From Rikenellaceae bacterium (lineage in GTDB: Bacteria > Bacteroidota > Bacteroidia > Bacteroidales > Rikenellaceae): a stretch of 64,000 nucleotides of DNA. The DNA lies in contig JAGBFQ010000018.1 in the NCBI GenBank assembly GCA_017936385.1, positions 33,121 to 97,120 of the forward strand, read 5' to 3'. The translations under genes and the position numbers were made by a program. The number at the start of each line of letters is the position of its first letter. The stretch's first letter is position 1. Under the pieces are notes generated by a model, which saw only the letters and a list, made by a program, of their open reading frames with translations, was not told the DNA's origin and did no database searches. Shown piece after piece: positions 9,379-18,861 of the stretch.

Positions 9379-9410
9379 GCGGGTGCCTAAACGGGGCTCC
9401 CGCTGTTTTT
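9379..9410 (+). terminator. Probable terminator of the leuCD-cimA operon
   Basis: GCGGG (9379-9383) pairs with CCCGC (9399-9403), with additional GCC/GGG pairing inside, and is followed by TGTTTTTTAT. It lies after the repeat block downstream of cimA. Confidence 0.65.
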
Positions 9411-9501
9411 TATCGTTGTTATCAGAAACGCCCTTATAGATTAAAATGTATTAATAAAAGAAAAAAATCGTTGAAATAGACGAGTTTATAATATTTTTTA
9501 T

Positions 9502-9509
9502 TATGTTTG
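9502..9509 (+). promoter_or_regulatory. Candidate -7 box for the FISUMP/Sus island
   Basis: TATGTTTG matches TAnnTTTG exactly. No TTTG is present at the expected -33 distance, so support is moderate. It would give a leader of about 320 nt before the lipoprotein gene at 9835. Confidence 0.45.
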
Positions 9510-9514
9510 CAGGC

Positions 9515-9609
9515 TCAATTCGGTTTGTTTTTGCCGAGTTGATGTGACATATTTTCAGTAAAGCCAAATAGCGCTATTTGATTTTGTAGCTACACAGCTA
9601 CAAAATCAA
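9515..9609 (+). other. Structured 5' leader with palindromes
   Basis: Three dyads follow the candidate -7 box: TCAATTCGG/CCGAGTTGA (9515-9542), the perfect 16-bp palindrome CAAATAGCGCTATTTG (9565-9580), and a 14-bp perfect inverted repeat TTGATTTTGTAGCT/AGCTACAAAATCAA with a 4-nt loop (9578-9609) sharing its first three bases with the palindrome. None is followed by a T-run, so they are not simple terminators. The remaining 9610-9834 shows nothing I recognise. Confidence 0.6.
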
Positions 9610-9834
9610 GAAAGATTTCCATTATAAGCACTGTTTGACTTATAGTCTGAAACTCGCGTCGGAAGTGCGCAGACGAAACGATAACTATACGGCAGTGTGT
9701 GGTGTGGAGATTTCTGAAATTCCTAAAAACGGGAATCTCTCGAACGAACGGTTTTCCACTGTCGGTTTATATAATTACTAATATCCGTTTCCCGAAAACC
9801 GTAAGCGGAAACTTAAATAAACGACTGACAAATT

Positions 9835-11016
9835 ATGATGAAAATTGTCAAAAATCTTGCGCTGGCAGTTATGGCATTTGCCGCAGTTGCCTGCAACGAT
9901 GAAGGCGGTAAAGGTGGCAACAAGAGCCCTTACAGCGCCGACATCACTACTCCTGCTAACTGCTACATCGTAGCTCCCGGTAGCACCGTACGCTTTGTAG
10001 CAAACATCGGTAACACTGCCGAGAAAGCAGTGTTCACCACTGCCGAGCTGACTTGGCAAGATGTTCAAGGTATGGTTACCAAAGTTGACGCTCAAGCCGA
10101 CAAAGGTAAAGTTGTTGTAACCTTGGCATCGGGTATTGAGGGTAACGCCCTTGTGTCGGTTAAAGACGCCGAGGGTAAAATCGTTTGGAACTACCACTTG
10201 TGGGTAACCAACTACCAACCCGAGAAAAACGTAATCAACTACAGCTACTCGCGCACTACCACCGCTGAGGATGGTACCGAGACTACCGACAACTTTGCGT
10301 TTGTTATGATGGACCGTTACATCGGTGCATTGAGCGCAGAGGCAGGTAATGCAAAAGCTCACGGTCTGCACTACAACTGGGGTCGTCCCGCACCTGTGTT
10401 CGCTGCAACCAGCCAACAAGGCGCTCCCCAAGCATACTTCACTATCGCTGGTGACACCGTAGCTAATGCTGTTAAACAACCCGTTGAGGTTGAGGATAAC
10501 ATTGCTAACGCAATCGCTAACCCCACCATCCACTACAACAGCGGTTCGGACGGTTACTATGGTTGGATTAGCAACTCGAGCGCATATATCAAAGCTAACT
10601 GCGGCGATATGTGGGGTGGCGTAAGCGCAACTCAAACCAAATACGACCCGTGTCCTGCCGGCTGGCGTGTTGCTCCCTACCAAGCATACAAATTCTTGGG
10701 TGGCGACAAAGCTGTTGAGGCTGCCGAGGTTACCAAAGTATTTGACGGTGTAGGCGAGGAGAACAAAAATATCGTAGGTTGGAACTACAACATCAATGGT
10801 GCAACCCTGTATATTCCCTCTTGCGGTGAGTTCAATAACAATGGTGGTTATTCCAACGGTGCAGGTACCAACTGGCCTAACGGTAAAGCGTGGACCGCAG
10901 GTGCCGACTCGGATAACGCTCGTGCTTGGGGTACCAACATTTCGCCCAGTAGCGCAAGCTACGCACAAGGTCTGGCAGTGAGCTACACTCTGCCCGTACG
11001 TTGCATCAAACTCTAA
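9835..11016 (+). CDS. Surface lipoprotein with FISUMP-like C-terminal domain
   Basis: Exported lipoprotein: MMKIVKNLALAVMAFAAVAC with the lipidated Cys at residue 20, followed by NDEGGKGG, a short spacer. Residues about 35-135 form a beta-rich module (ADITTPANCYIVAPGSTVRF ... WHLWVTNY-like) also present in the next gene. The rest (about 145-393) carries Fibrobacter succinogenes major paralogous signatures: WGGVSATQTKYDPCPAGWRV and the ending LPVRCIKL. Function of FISUMP domains is unknown; they are common in secreted Bacteroidetes and Fibrobacteres proteins. A second ATG one codon downstream is equally possible. It heads a co-oriented set with the next lipoprotein and SusCD. Confidence 0.8.
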   Translation: MMKIVKNLALAVMAFAAVACNDEGGKGGNKSPYSADITTPANCYIVAPGSTVRFVANIGNTAEKAVFTTAELTWQDVQGMVTKVDAQADKGKVVVTLASGIEGNALVSVKDAEGKIVWNYHLWVTNYQPEKNVINYSYSRTTTAEDGTETTDNFAFVMMDRYIGALSAEAGNAKAHGLHYNWGRPAPVFAATSQQGAPQAYFTIAGDTVANAVKQPVEVEDNIANAIANPTIHYNSGSDGYYGWISNSSAYIKANCGDMWGGVSATQTKYDPCPAGWRVAPYQAYKFLGGDKAVEAAEVTKVFDGVGEENKNIVGWNYNINGATLYIPSCGEFNNNGGYSNGAGTNWPNGKAWTAGADSDNARAWGTNISPSSASYAQGLAVSYTLPVRCIKL

Positions 11017-11038
11017 GAAGTAACTGAAAATAAAATTC

Positions 11039-11070
11039 GTAAGCCTTGACTCAAAGTGGTCAGGGCTTAC
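11039..11070 (+). other. Intercistronic hairpin
   Basis: GTAAGCCTTGAC and GTCAGGGCTTAC form a 12-bp stem with one G-T wobble and an 8-nt loop, between the two FISUMP lipoprotein genes. No T-run follows (GGTTGTAAATAACG), so it is more likely an RNA-processing or stability element, or a weak terminator. Confidence 0.5.
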
Positions 11071-11112
11071 GGTTGTAAATAACGAAACCAAATCTCAAAT
11101 TATTACAACACT

Positions 11113-12963
11113 ATGAACTTCAAAACTTTAAGTAAAAAACTGCTCGCAGCGGCTGTGGTTGTCGCTTGCGGCTTTGGTTTTGGTGCTTGTACCGAAAATC
11201 CCGGCGAGGGAAATGAAGGTGGAGGCACTGTTACTACCGTGAAGGTTGATTTCGGTGCAGAAACTTACGAAATGCTGCCCGGACAAGTAATCAAACTGCC
11301 CTTTACTATTACAGGTATCGGTAATAAAGAGGTTATCGTTGAGGCTCGTACGAACAACGAGGCTTGCGCCGTGAAAGTTGTTCGTGATGAGTTCTTGGGC
11401 GACCACGTGGAGTTTACCGCTCCCAAAATCACCGAGCAAGAACTGTCGGTAATCGTGCTGATTGAGGTTAAAGACACTAAAGGTAATAAACTCGAAGTAA
11501 CATCATCTACAGATGGGGGTTATCGTACCACTGTAATCATTGCTAAATCGAATGAGTTGACAGTAGCTTTCCAAAGCGTAACCAAATCAATTGCCATCAA
11601 AGCCGGTGAGAGCATTTCGCTGCCCGTAGTAGTTAGCGGTATCGGTGCTGCTACCATTGGCGAGCCTACTCTGAGCGTAACTGACGGTTGGACTGCCGCT
11701 TGGGCTTGGACCAACAAGGAGAAAGGCTTTGGTAATGTAACCCTGACTGCTCCCGCAACTCTGGGCGAGAGCGTAACTTTGAAGGTGACTATCGGCGATG
11801 ACTTCAACCGTAGCGCAACTATGGATGCACAAATGAGCATCGTGGCTATTACCACCGTTAAGGATGCTGCAAACTGCCACATCGTTGCTCCCGGTGAGAC
11901 CTTGACCATCAACGCTGTGAAAGGTAACTCGGCCGAGAAACTGACCTTCAACAACGCTACTCTGGTATGGCAAGAGGTTAAAGGCTTGGTTAAATCGGTT
12001 TCGGCTAACGCCAACGAGGGTGTGATTGTAGTTGAACTCAACGAGGGTGTTAGCTATGGTAACGCTGTTGTTGCTGCCAAACAAGACGATGTAATCGTAT
12101 GGAGCTGGCACGTTTGGGTAACCGACTACGACATCAACGCCGAGGAGAACATTATGAAATACACCTACCAAAAGAAAGACACCACTGGTGCTGTTGTAGA
12201 GAGCGAGGACTTCTACTGGATGGACCGCAACGTAGGTGCTTACAATGGTAATATGTGGGATGACGGCGCAATGGGTCTGTTGTACCAATGGGGACGTAAA
12301 GACCCCTTCACCGGTTCGGATGGTGAGGCTTCGTCGAGAGTTCGTGAGAAATATGACATTAATGACAATGTTATCTACGATTCGATTCAAGTACGTCCGG
12401 TTTATGGTGACCACGTTTCGACCAACCTCGAGCTGGCTATCCAAAACCCCACCGTATTCTACACCTCGCCTTCGTCGGCTTGGCCCGTTGTAGACTGGTT
12501 GACCGATGATACCCAACTCCAAAACCATGACTTGTGGGGTGGTGTTTCGGGTCACAAGAGTGTTTACGACCCCTGCCCCTACGGCTGGAAAGTTCCTATC
12601 GCAGGTAAGGCTTGGTCGTTCCGTAAACAATACAACAAACCTTCGGGCAAACTGACCGACGACGGTCCTTATGACGAGACCTATCCCTGGTACATCTACC
12701 ACGATATGGAGAAGGCTACCGGCTTCCGTTACAAAGCTCCCGGAACCGACAAAGAGTGGTGGTTCCCCTTCTGCGGAGAGCGTGGTCCCAACGACGGTAA
12801 GTTCACCGGTTCGGATGGTAGCGGTATGTTCTGGGCTGCCAATGCAAACGCAACCACTGCTTTTGCCGAGGTATTTGCTTGGGGTAACCCTGCAAGTGAG
12901 TCGGGTCTGAACCGTACTTACGGTGCTTCGATTCGTTGTATCAAAGACGCTGATGTGGAGTAA
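11113..12963 (+). CDS. Larger FISUMP-domain surface lipoprotein, paralogue of the upstream gene
   Basis: The 616-residue protein begins MNFKTLSKKLLAAAVVVACGFGFGAC; the lipobox Cys is at 26, followed by TENPGEGNEGGG. Residues about 40-140 and 140-245 are two Ig-like beta modules; about 250-345 repeats the upstream gene's module (DAANCHIVAPGETLTINAVKGNSAEKLTF against PANCYIVAPGSTVRFVANIGNTAEKAVF, split here by gaps); the C-terminal half holds FISUMP signatures WMDRNVGAYNG, LYQWGRKDPF and WGGVSGHKSVYDPCPYGW with the end GASIRCIKD. Paralogy with the 9835 gene is clear over both shared domains. It lies 77 nt before susC. Ligand unknown; surface exposure beside SusCD is inference. Confidence 0.8.
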   Translation: MNFKTLSKKLLAAAVVVACGFGFGACTENPGEGNEGGGTVTTVKVDFGAETYEMLPGQVIKLPFTITGIGNKEVIVEARTNNEACAVKVVRDEFLGDHVEFTAPKITEQELSVIVLIEVKDTKGNKLEVTSSTDGGYRTTVIIAKSNELTVAFQSVTKSIAIKAGESISLPVVVSGIGAATIGEPTLSVTDGWTAAWAWTNKEKGFGNVTLTAPATLGESVTLKVTIGDDFNRSATMDAQMSIVAITTVKDAANCHIVAPGETLTINAVKGNSAEKLTFNNATLVWQEVKGLVKSVSANANEGVIVVELNEGVSYGNAVVAAKQDDVIVWSWHVWVTDYDINAEENIMKYTYQKKDTTGAVVESEDFYWMDRNVGAYNGNMWDDGAMGLLYQWGRKDPFTGSDGEASSRVREKYDINDNVIYDSIQVRPVYGDHVSTNLELAIQNPTVFYTSPSSAWPVVDWLTDDTQLQNHDLWGGVSGHKSVYDPCPYGWKVPIAGKAWSFRKQYNKPSGKLTDDGPYDETYPWYIYHDMEKATGFRYKAPGTDKEWWFPFCGERGPNDGKFTGSDGSGMFWAANANATTAFAEVFAWGNPASESGLNRTYGASIRCIKDADVE

Positions 12964-13002
12964 GGCCTAACTTACTGTAAGGTAAATAGTTAATCAACCG
13001 GT

Positions 13003-13028
13003 GGTTGCTCGAACTTGTTCGGGCAACC
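13003..13028 (+). terminator. Weak terminator-like hairpin before susC
   Basis: GGTTGC/GCAACC with an inner CGAA/TTCG pair (13003-13028) directly before the susC start; only TGTTG follows, so termination would be partial at best. It may separate expression levels of the lipoproteins and susCD. Confidence 0.4.
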
Positions 13029-13039
13029 CCTGTTGTATA

Positions 13040-16000
13040 ATGAAAATAACCACTATGTTACTTAAATTCATCAGGAAAATAGCGATTGCAACCTCGATTA
13101 TGGTGCTCTCGGTGGCAAGCCTCGCGGCTCAAAACCGAACCATTCGCGGTATCGTGACCGACGCGGCTAATGGCTCTCCGCTTACGGGTGCCATGGTCAA
13201 GGTCGAAGGCGGTAGCGCCGTTATCACGGGATTGCAAGGCGAGTACTCCATAAAGGCCGCAAAGGGTCAGGTGATGGAGTTCTCGTTTCTGGGTATGCAG
13301 ACCCAGCGCATCACCGTGGCCGATAGTGACCAGATAGATGTCAAGATGGCTACTGACGACACGGTGTTGGATGATGTGATTGTCGTGGCATACGGAACCA
13401 CCAAGAAGGAGTCGTTCACCGGTTCGGCCGAGGTGGTGTCGGGCGAGAAACTCAAAAACCGCTCGGTGACCGATGTTACGAAAGCTCTCGATGGACAGGT
13501 TGCAGGTGTGATGACTACCTCGGGTGGTGGACAGCCAGGTAGCGGTGCCGATATCCGTATTCGCGGTTTCGGCTCAATCAACGCTTCGAATGCTCCGTTG
13601 CTGGTGGTGGACGGTGTGCCTTTTGATGGCGACCTGAACTCGATTAACAGCAACGATATAGCTTCGATGTCGGTGCTCAAGGACGCTTCGGCCGGTGCGT
13701 TGTATGGTGCCCGTGGTGCAAACGGCGTGGTGCTGATTACAACCAAACGAGGTAAGTCGGGCGAGGAGAAGGTGAATGTTCAACTCTCGGCCAAGGTGGG
13801 TGTGAGCGACCGAGCAATCCCCATGTATAGTACCATGAGCGCGGGCGAGTATATGGAGCAGATGTATAAAGCGGCCTACAACGATTTGGTCTACACCGAG
13901 GGTTATCTGCCTTCGAAGGCCAAGGAGGAGGTTGTTAATCTTCTTGCAAGCCAGATTTTGGGTGCTAATAATATCTATAACATCTACGACAAACCGCTGG
14001 ACCAACTCTTCGACGAGAATGGCCGAATCGTGGCCGGAGCCCGACAGAAGTATTCGACCGATTGGTTGGGTGAGGTACAGGCCAAAGCTCCGTTGCGCCA
14101 AGAGTACCAACTCTCGGTGAATGGCGCAAGTGCCAAGAGTAAGTACACCACGTCGTTCAGCTACTTGGATGAGGAGGGTACACTTAAGACCACGGGTTTC
14201 GAACGTTTCACGGGCCGTGTAGGATTGGATGTCACTCCCAAGAAGTGGCTCGACATGGGATTGAATCTTAACTATGCTCACTCGAATAGCGACTTTTTGG
14301 GTGCCTCCGGAACTGAGTCCTCCAACGTGTGGTACTCGGCTATGATGATGGCTCCGATTTACCCGATTTACAAAGTGGACGAGAAGGGTGAGTATGTGCT
14401 CGAAAACGGCAAGAAGGTGTTTGACTATGGTCAGTCGCGTCCCGCAGGTGCGCAGAATAACCGAAACTCGGTGGCTACGCTCTTCGATGACGACTACTAC
14501 ACCTACTCGGACAACCTCAGCGGACGTGCCTACATGGGCGTGAATTGGAAGGGACTCAAGTTGTCGACCAACTTCGGTCTGGACAACGTGAACACCGACA
14601 TGACAACACGTTTCAACCGTCTTAACGGTAATGCGGCAGGTTCGGGCCGTCTGAACAAAACCCACGAAAGGGTGATGAGCTACACCTGGAACCAGCTGCT
14701 GACCTATCAGACTAAGGTGCGCAAACACTCGATTGATGCAATGCTCGGTCACGAGTTCTATCACTACAAGTACACCTTCCGTACGGGCGAAAAGACAGGT
14801 TTTCCGTTCGATGAGTTTGACGACTTGGCTATGGGTGCTACCATTGCAGATGCAAACTCGGGAACCGACCTGTATGCCATTAACTCGTATATGAGCCGAC
14901 TGAATTATAGTTATGACGACCGTTACTACTTCTCGGCAAGCTACCGTATGGACGCTTCGTCGAGGTTCAAGAAGGAGAATCGTTGGGGTAGCTTCTGGTC
15001 GGTTGGTGCGTCGTGGCGTCTGTCGCACGAGGCGTGGCTCAAAAACGTGGAGTGGATTAACAACATTACACTGAAGGCCAGCTACGGTGTGCAGGGTAAC
15101 GACAATCTCGGTTCGCTCTACGCATGGCAGTCGCTCTACGATATGAACTACTCGAATGCCAACGCTTCGGGAGCTATTATCGGTTCGGTCGAAACACCGG
15201 ATGTAACTTGGGAGAAGAACGGCAACTTGAATGTTGGTCTGGAGTTCCGTCTGTTCGGACGATTGAGCGGTACTGTGGAGTGGTACACTCGAACCACTTC
15301 GGACCTGCTGTTGGAACACCCGATGGCAATTTCGCTCGGTTTCCCAGGCTACTATGCCAACGTGGGTAGTTTGTTCAACCGCGGTTGGGATATTACCATT
15401 GGCGGCGACGTGATTTCGACCAAGGATTGGAGATGGAACATTACGCTGATGGCTTCGACCCTTACCAACCGTGTAAAACAACTTACGGGTGACGGCGAGG
15501 ACATCGTTAGTGGAAACTACCTGATTCGAGAGGGCGAGGAGCTAAACACCTTCTACCTTTCGAAGAGTGCGGGTATTGACCCCGCCACGGGTAACCAACT
15601 CTACTTTGCCTACAAGAAGGACGAAAACGGCAACAGAATCCCCGGGACGGACTACGTAACCAACGACGCTACGGTGGCTACGGGTTGCAAGTACCTGATG
15701 GGAAGCCGTATTCCGGATGTGTATGGTTCGATTTCGACCTCGTTGTCGTTCCGCGACTTCGACCTGTCGGTGCTGATGACCTACTCATTGGGTGGCAAAA
15801 TCTATGACGGTGTCTATCGCTCGCTCATGGAGCCCTCGTTCGTGGGACAAACCTATCACCGAAACGCAATGCGTGGCTGGACAACTCAAGGACAACTGAC
15901 CGATGTGCCGAAGGTTACCACAACCCTCACTACGTTGGCGAGCGACCGTTTCCTGGTTGATGCCTCGTACTTCGCAATCAAGAACATCTCGCTGGGCTAC

Positions 16001-16186
16001 AATCTGCCGAGCAAACTGCTCTCGAAGGCAAGTATCGACGGACTGAGAATCTATCTGTCGGCTGACAGTCCTTGGATTTTCACCCACCTGCAAGGTATGA
16101 ACCCGCAGGCAAGTTTCACCGGTTCGACGTCATACACCTATACGCCTAACCGAACATTCATTTTGGGTGTTGACTTAAAATTCTAA
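13040..16186 (+). CDS. SusC-family TonB-dependent outer membrane transporter
   Basis: Outer-membrane barrel importing a bulky ligand bound by its SusD partner. From the ATG at 13040 (MKITTMLLKFIRKIAIATS) a signal peptide ends near SLAAQ; then a CarboxypepD_reg-like domain (RTIRGIVTDAANGSPLTGA, about residues 30-110), the TonB box region DDVIVVAYGTTKKESFTGSA, the plug (IRIRGFGSINASNAPLLVVDG, GARGANGVVLITTKRG) and the barrel ending NRTFILGVDLKF with the terminal Phe. The frame is open 39 nt further upstream, but that stretch overlaps the hairpin and lacks a signal start. Length 1048 is usual. No hydrolase or ECF sigma/anti-sigma pair is adjacent, so the substrate cannot be named. Confidence 0.93.
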   Translation: MKITTMLLKFIRKIAIATSIMVLSVASLAAQNRTIRGIVTDAANGSPLTGAMVKVEGGSAVITGLQGEYSIKAAKGQVMEFSFLGMQTQRITVADSDQIDVKMATDDTVLDDVIVVAYGTTKKESFTGSAEVVSGEKLKNRSVTDVTKALDGQVAGVMTTSGGGQPGSGADIRIRGFGSINASNAPLLVVDGVPFDGDLNSINSNDIASMSVLKDASAGALYGARGANGVVLITTKRGKSGEEKVNVQLSAKVGVSDRAIPMYSTMSAGEYMEQMYKAAYNDLVYTEGYLPSKAKEEVVNLLASQILGANNIYNIYDKPLDQLFDENGRIVAGARQKYSTDWLGEVQAKAPLRQEYQLSVNGASAKSKYTTSFSYLDEEGTLKTTGFERFTGRVGLDVTPKKWLDMGLNLNYAHSNSDFLGASGTESSNVWYSAMMMAPIYPIYKVDEKGEYVLENGKKVFDYGQSRPAGAQNNRNSVATLFDDDYYTYSDNLSGRAYMGVNWKGLKLSTNFGLDNVNTDMTTRFNRLNGNAAGSGRLNKTHERVMSYTWNQLLTYQTKVRKHSIDAMLGHEFYHYKYTFRTGEKTGFPFDEFDDLAMGATIADANSGTDLYAINSYMSRLNYSYDDRYYFSASYRMDASSRFKKENRWGSFWSVGASWRLSHEAWLKNVEWINNITLKASYGVQGNDNLGSLYAWQSLYDMNYSNANASGAIIGSVETPDVTWEKNGNLNVGLEFRLFGRLSGTVEWYTRTTSDLLLEHPMAISLGFPGYYANVGSLFNRGWDITIGGDVISTKDWRWNITLMASTLTNRVKQLTGDGEDIVSGNYLIREGEELNTFYLSKSAGIDPATGNQLYFAYKKDENGNRIPGTDYVTNDATVATGCKYLMGSRIPDVYGSISTSLSFRDFDLSVLMTYSLGGKIYDGVYRSLMEPSFVGQTYHRNAMRGWTTQGQLTDVPKVTTTLTTLASDRFLVDASYFAIKNISLGYNLPSKLLSKASIDGLRIYLSADSPWIFTHLQGMNPQASFTGSTSYTYTPNRTFILGVDLKF

Positions 16187-16191
16187 GTGCC

Positions 16192-17832
16192 ATGAAGAGA
16201 TTTATATATACAATACTTCTTGCAATGGGTCTTACGATGACCTCGGGATGCGCCGATATGATGGAAACCATGCCCTCGGGTGAGGTCGACAAACAGCAAA
16301 TTCTGAGCGACGCAAATTCGATTCGCGTGGCAATGAATGGCGTCTATTCGACCATGTATAATCGTATCAACTTCGTTACGGCCAACGCCCACCAATGTTT
16401 CGGTAATGCGGCTATTACGCTCAATGCCGAGGTTATGGGTGACGACATGGTGCACACGGCCGAAGGTGCGGGATGGTTCTGGAAGGCCTATTGTTATGAG
16501 CAACGCGAACGATTCACGCAGACCATTCAGCAGTGCTACTTCACGTGGAAATACTTCTACGAAATCATCGGAAACGTCAACTACATCCTCTCGGCCGAGA
16601 AAACAGCCAAAGGTGATGAGAACGAACTCAAAGACCTGATGGCTCAAGCGTATGCTGCCCGAGCCTATGCCTACTTTATGTTGATACAGTCGTTCCAACA
16701 GACCTACAAGGGTCATGAGCAACTGCCCGGAGTGCCCATCTACACCCAACCTACAACCAGCTTTTCGAAAGGTAAAGGACGTGGTACGGTGCAGGATGTG
16801 TACGACCAAATCAATAAGGACTTGGGAGAGGCTATCCGCTTGTTCGAGGAGTCTGATATTAAGCAGGCACACATCTCGAATTTGGATATCTATGCCACAA
16901 AGTTGCTCCAGGCTCGTGTAGCTTTGGTGCAAAACGATTGGGAGAAGGCTGCCAAGTCGGCTGAAGATGCTATGAAAAAGCCCGGTTGTACGCTGCTCTC
17001 GATGAGCGATGCGGTTGTGACGAAGGGTACCTACGAAAACGACACCAAAGCGTGGACTACGGGTAAGACTCCGTTCAATTCGGTGGCTTCGAGTTCGGTT
17101 ATTTGGGGTGCCGAGGTGCTTTCGGAGCAATGTAACGTCTTTGCATCGTTCTACTCGATGATGGACGCCTGCACGAGCGTTTACTACGCTGCCGAGTCGC
17201 CCAAGTGTATCAGCAACTGGCTGTATAGCCAAATCCCCGACACGGACGTGCGTAAAGGGTGGTGGAATGGAGATATCGGTATTACGGCCGATGATTGGAC
17301 CTATGGTGCAAACATCAACTACAACCAACACAAGTTCCAATGGAAGGACCAGGCAGCTCACACGGGTGATATTATCTTCATGCGTGCCGAGGAGGCTTGT
17401 CTGATTCGTGCCGAGGCTTTGTGCCGTATGGAGGATTATACTGAGGCTCGTGCCGAACTGTTGCGTTTGGGCGAAAGACGCGACACGTTGTACAGCAAAC
17501 GAATCGAGAAACTGACGGGTAACACGCAGACCTTCGGAACGGTAGGTACGGTTACCACGTTGCTCGACGAGATTCTGTTACAACGACGCATTGAGTTGTG
17601 GGGTGAGGCAGGCCGTCTGTTCGACATCTTGCGTCTGGGCATGCCCTGGACTCGTTCGTGGGAGCTGGAGGATGGTACTCCGAGCAATCACTCGAACGTG
17701 TTGAGCAAGTATTCGGAGTATGCTGCTTTCCCGTCGGACTACATCGAGTGTATTCTGATGATTCCCCAAAAGGAAATCGACAACAACCCCGAAATCGGAC
17801 CGGAGGACCAAAACCCCTACATCCAAAAATAG
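16192..17832 (+). CDS. SusD/RagB-family nutrient-binding lipoprotein
   Basis: Outer-surface lid protein of the SusCD pair. Lipoprotein signal MKRFIYTILLAMGLTMTSGC with Cys at residue 20, followed by ADMMETMPSGEVDK. TPR-like helical regions typical of SusD run through the protein (AYAARAYAYFMLIQSFQQTY; AEEACLIRAEALCRMEDYTEARAEL) and the family C-terminus QRRIELWGEAGRLFDILRLG is present. 546 residues. It starts 6 nt after susC, so the two are co-translated. Ligand unknown. Confidence 0.92.
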   Translation: MKRFIYTILLAMGLTMTSGCADMMETMPSGEVDKQQILSDANSIRVAMNGVYSTMYNRINFVTANAHQCFGNAAITLNAEVMGDDMVHTAEGAGWFWKAYCYEQRERFTQTIQQCYFTWKYFYEIIGNVNYILSAEKTAKGDENELKDLMAQAYAARAYAYFMLIQSFQQTYKGHEQLPGVPIYTQPTTSFSKGKGRGTVQDVYDQINKDLGEAIRLFEESDIKQAHISNLDIYATKLLQARVALVQNDWEKAAKSAEDAMKKPGCTLLSMSDAVVTKGTYENDTKAWTTGKTPFNSVASSSVIWGAEVLSEQCNVFASFYSMMDACTSVYYAAESPKCISNWLYSQIPDTDVRKGWWNGDIGITADDWTYGANINYNQHKFQWKDQAAHTGDIIFMRAEEACLIRAEALCRMEDYTEARAELLRLGERRDTLYSKRIEKLTGNTQTFGTVGTVTTLLDEILLQRRIELWGEAGRLFDILRLGMPWTRSWELEDGTPSNHSNVLSKYSEYAAFPSDYIECILMIPQKEIDNNPEIGPEDQNPYIQK

Positions 17833-17860
17833 TGTGTCGAATAACATGGAGATTAGAAAG

Positions 17861-18844
17861 ATGAAAAGAGTATTATTCGTTCTTGCGGCGGTGGCGACGC
17901 TGTTCACTGCCTGCAATCAGGATGTTCTCGGAACACTCTATGATGAGTCGTTTGGTGCGGAGAATGGAGCCGAACTCGGTAGCTTTACGTTTGCCGCCTC
18001 GGTGCTCAACCTCGAAACCGGCTCGGAGGACCAAAATATGGTGCTGATACCCATCTATCGTGGTAACCTGAACCAAAATGTTGTCAATCTGAAGTTCGAA
18101 ATCGAGGCCTACGTTCCGAAGGATACCATTATCGACAATTCGCTGCAAACCGTGCAGGTGAAGCAGTGGGTGGCTAAGGACCCCGAGGGTTTGTTCTCGT
18201 TGGCAACCGAGCGCGTGGTGTTCCAAGATGGTCAATACATGGCCTACGCTCGTGTCAGCTACACGGATATCAACTCGCTCAGCCTGATTAACGATTATCG
18301 TATCCGTCTGAGTCTGCTTGGTGGTGTCAGTCCGTCCAATAAGTCGCAAACCGTGGTGTCGCTCAAACGTCGTCTGACCTTTGAGTACCTCGGAGAGTGT
18401 ACTTATATCGACAGCTGTCTGTTTGCAGAGGCCTATAAGGCTGATGTATACCGTGCCAAGGAGGCCGAGGTGTATCGCATTATGGACCCCTATTCCGAGG
18501 GTCTGTTGGCCGAGGAGTATGCGGCCGAGGGTATGGCCGGTAAGCCTGCAAGCTTTGTGCAAATCACCGTTCTGGAGGATAATTCGCTCAAGTTTGACCC
18601 TATCTGTACGGGTATGTTGATTCCCGACCCGACGGGCGCGGATAAGATGCACATGACGTATGCTTATCACGCCAAGGAGTATGGTGGAAACAGCGACTTC
18701 TCGATGTACGAGGATTCGAACCGCAAGGTAGGCGACAAACGTTTGGAGTTGATTCCGATTTACTGTCTGCCCACGTTCCACTTCGGTCACTTGAATGGTG
18801 GCGGATATGATGGAGCCTTCCCGTTGACTATTATTCTTCCCTAA
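17861..18844 (+). CDS. Surface lipoprotein in SusE position (DUF4843-like)
   Basis: Predicted 327-residue lipoprotein: MKRVLFVLAAVATLFTAC, Cys at 18, followed by NQDVLGTLYDE. I chose the ATG at 17861 because it gives a compact signal peptide; upstream ATGs (17834, 17846) would place extra charged residues before it. The body contains a beta-sandwich-like N-domain (SFTFAASVLNLETGSEDQNMVLIPIYRGN, split by gaps) resembling cadherin-like/DUF4843 modules of SusE-position proteins, and a C-domain of unknown fold. It is the last gene of the set, ending 17 nt before the second 120-bp repeat. Likely a third surface component that helps ligand capture; the family assignment is tentative. Confidence 0.62.
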   Translation: MKRVLFVLAAVATLFTACNQDVLGTLYDESFGAENGAELGSFTFAASVLNLETGSEDQNMVLIPIYRGNLNQNVVNLKFEIEAYVPKDTIIDNSLQTVQVKQWVAKDPEGLFSLATERVVFQDGQYMAYARVSYTDINSLSLINDYRIRLSLLGGVSPSNKSQTVVSLKRRLTFEYLGECTYIDSCLFAEAYKADVYRAKEAEVYRIMDPYSEGLLAEEYAAEGMAGKPASFVQITVLEDNSLKFDPICTGMLIPDPTGADKMHMTYAYHAKEYGGNSDFSMYEDSNRKVGDKRLELIPIYCLPTFHFGHLNGGGYDGAFPLTIILP

Positions 18845-18861
18845 GAATATTAATTCTCAAT

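Noticed and set aside
13574..15481. 635-residue minus-strand frame inside susC
   Set aside because: Pure shadow of the SusC coding sequence; composition rich in His/Arg/Val without any domain.
9835..18844. Classical polysaccharide utilisation locus
   Set aside because: SusC/SusD are present but no glycoside hydrolase, lyase, sulfatase or hybrid two-component/ECF regulator is in the interval, so a glycan substrate is not supported.
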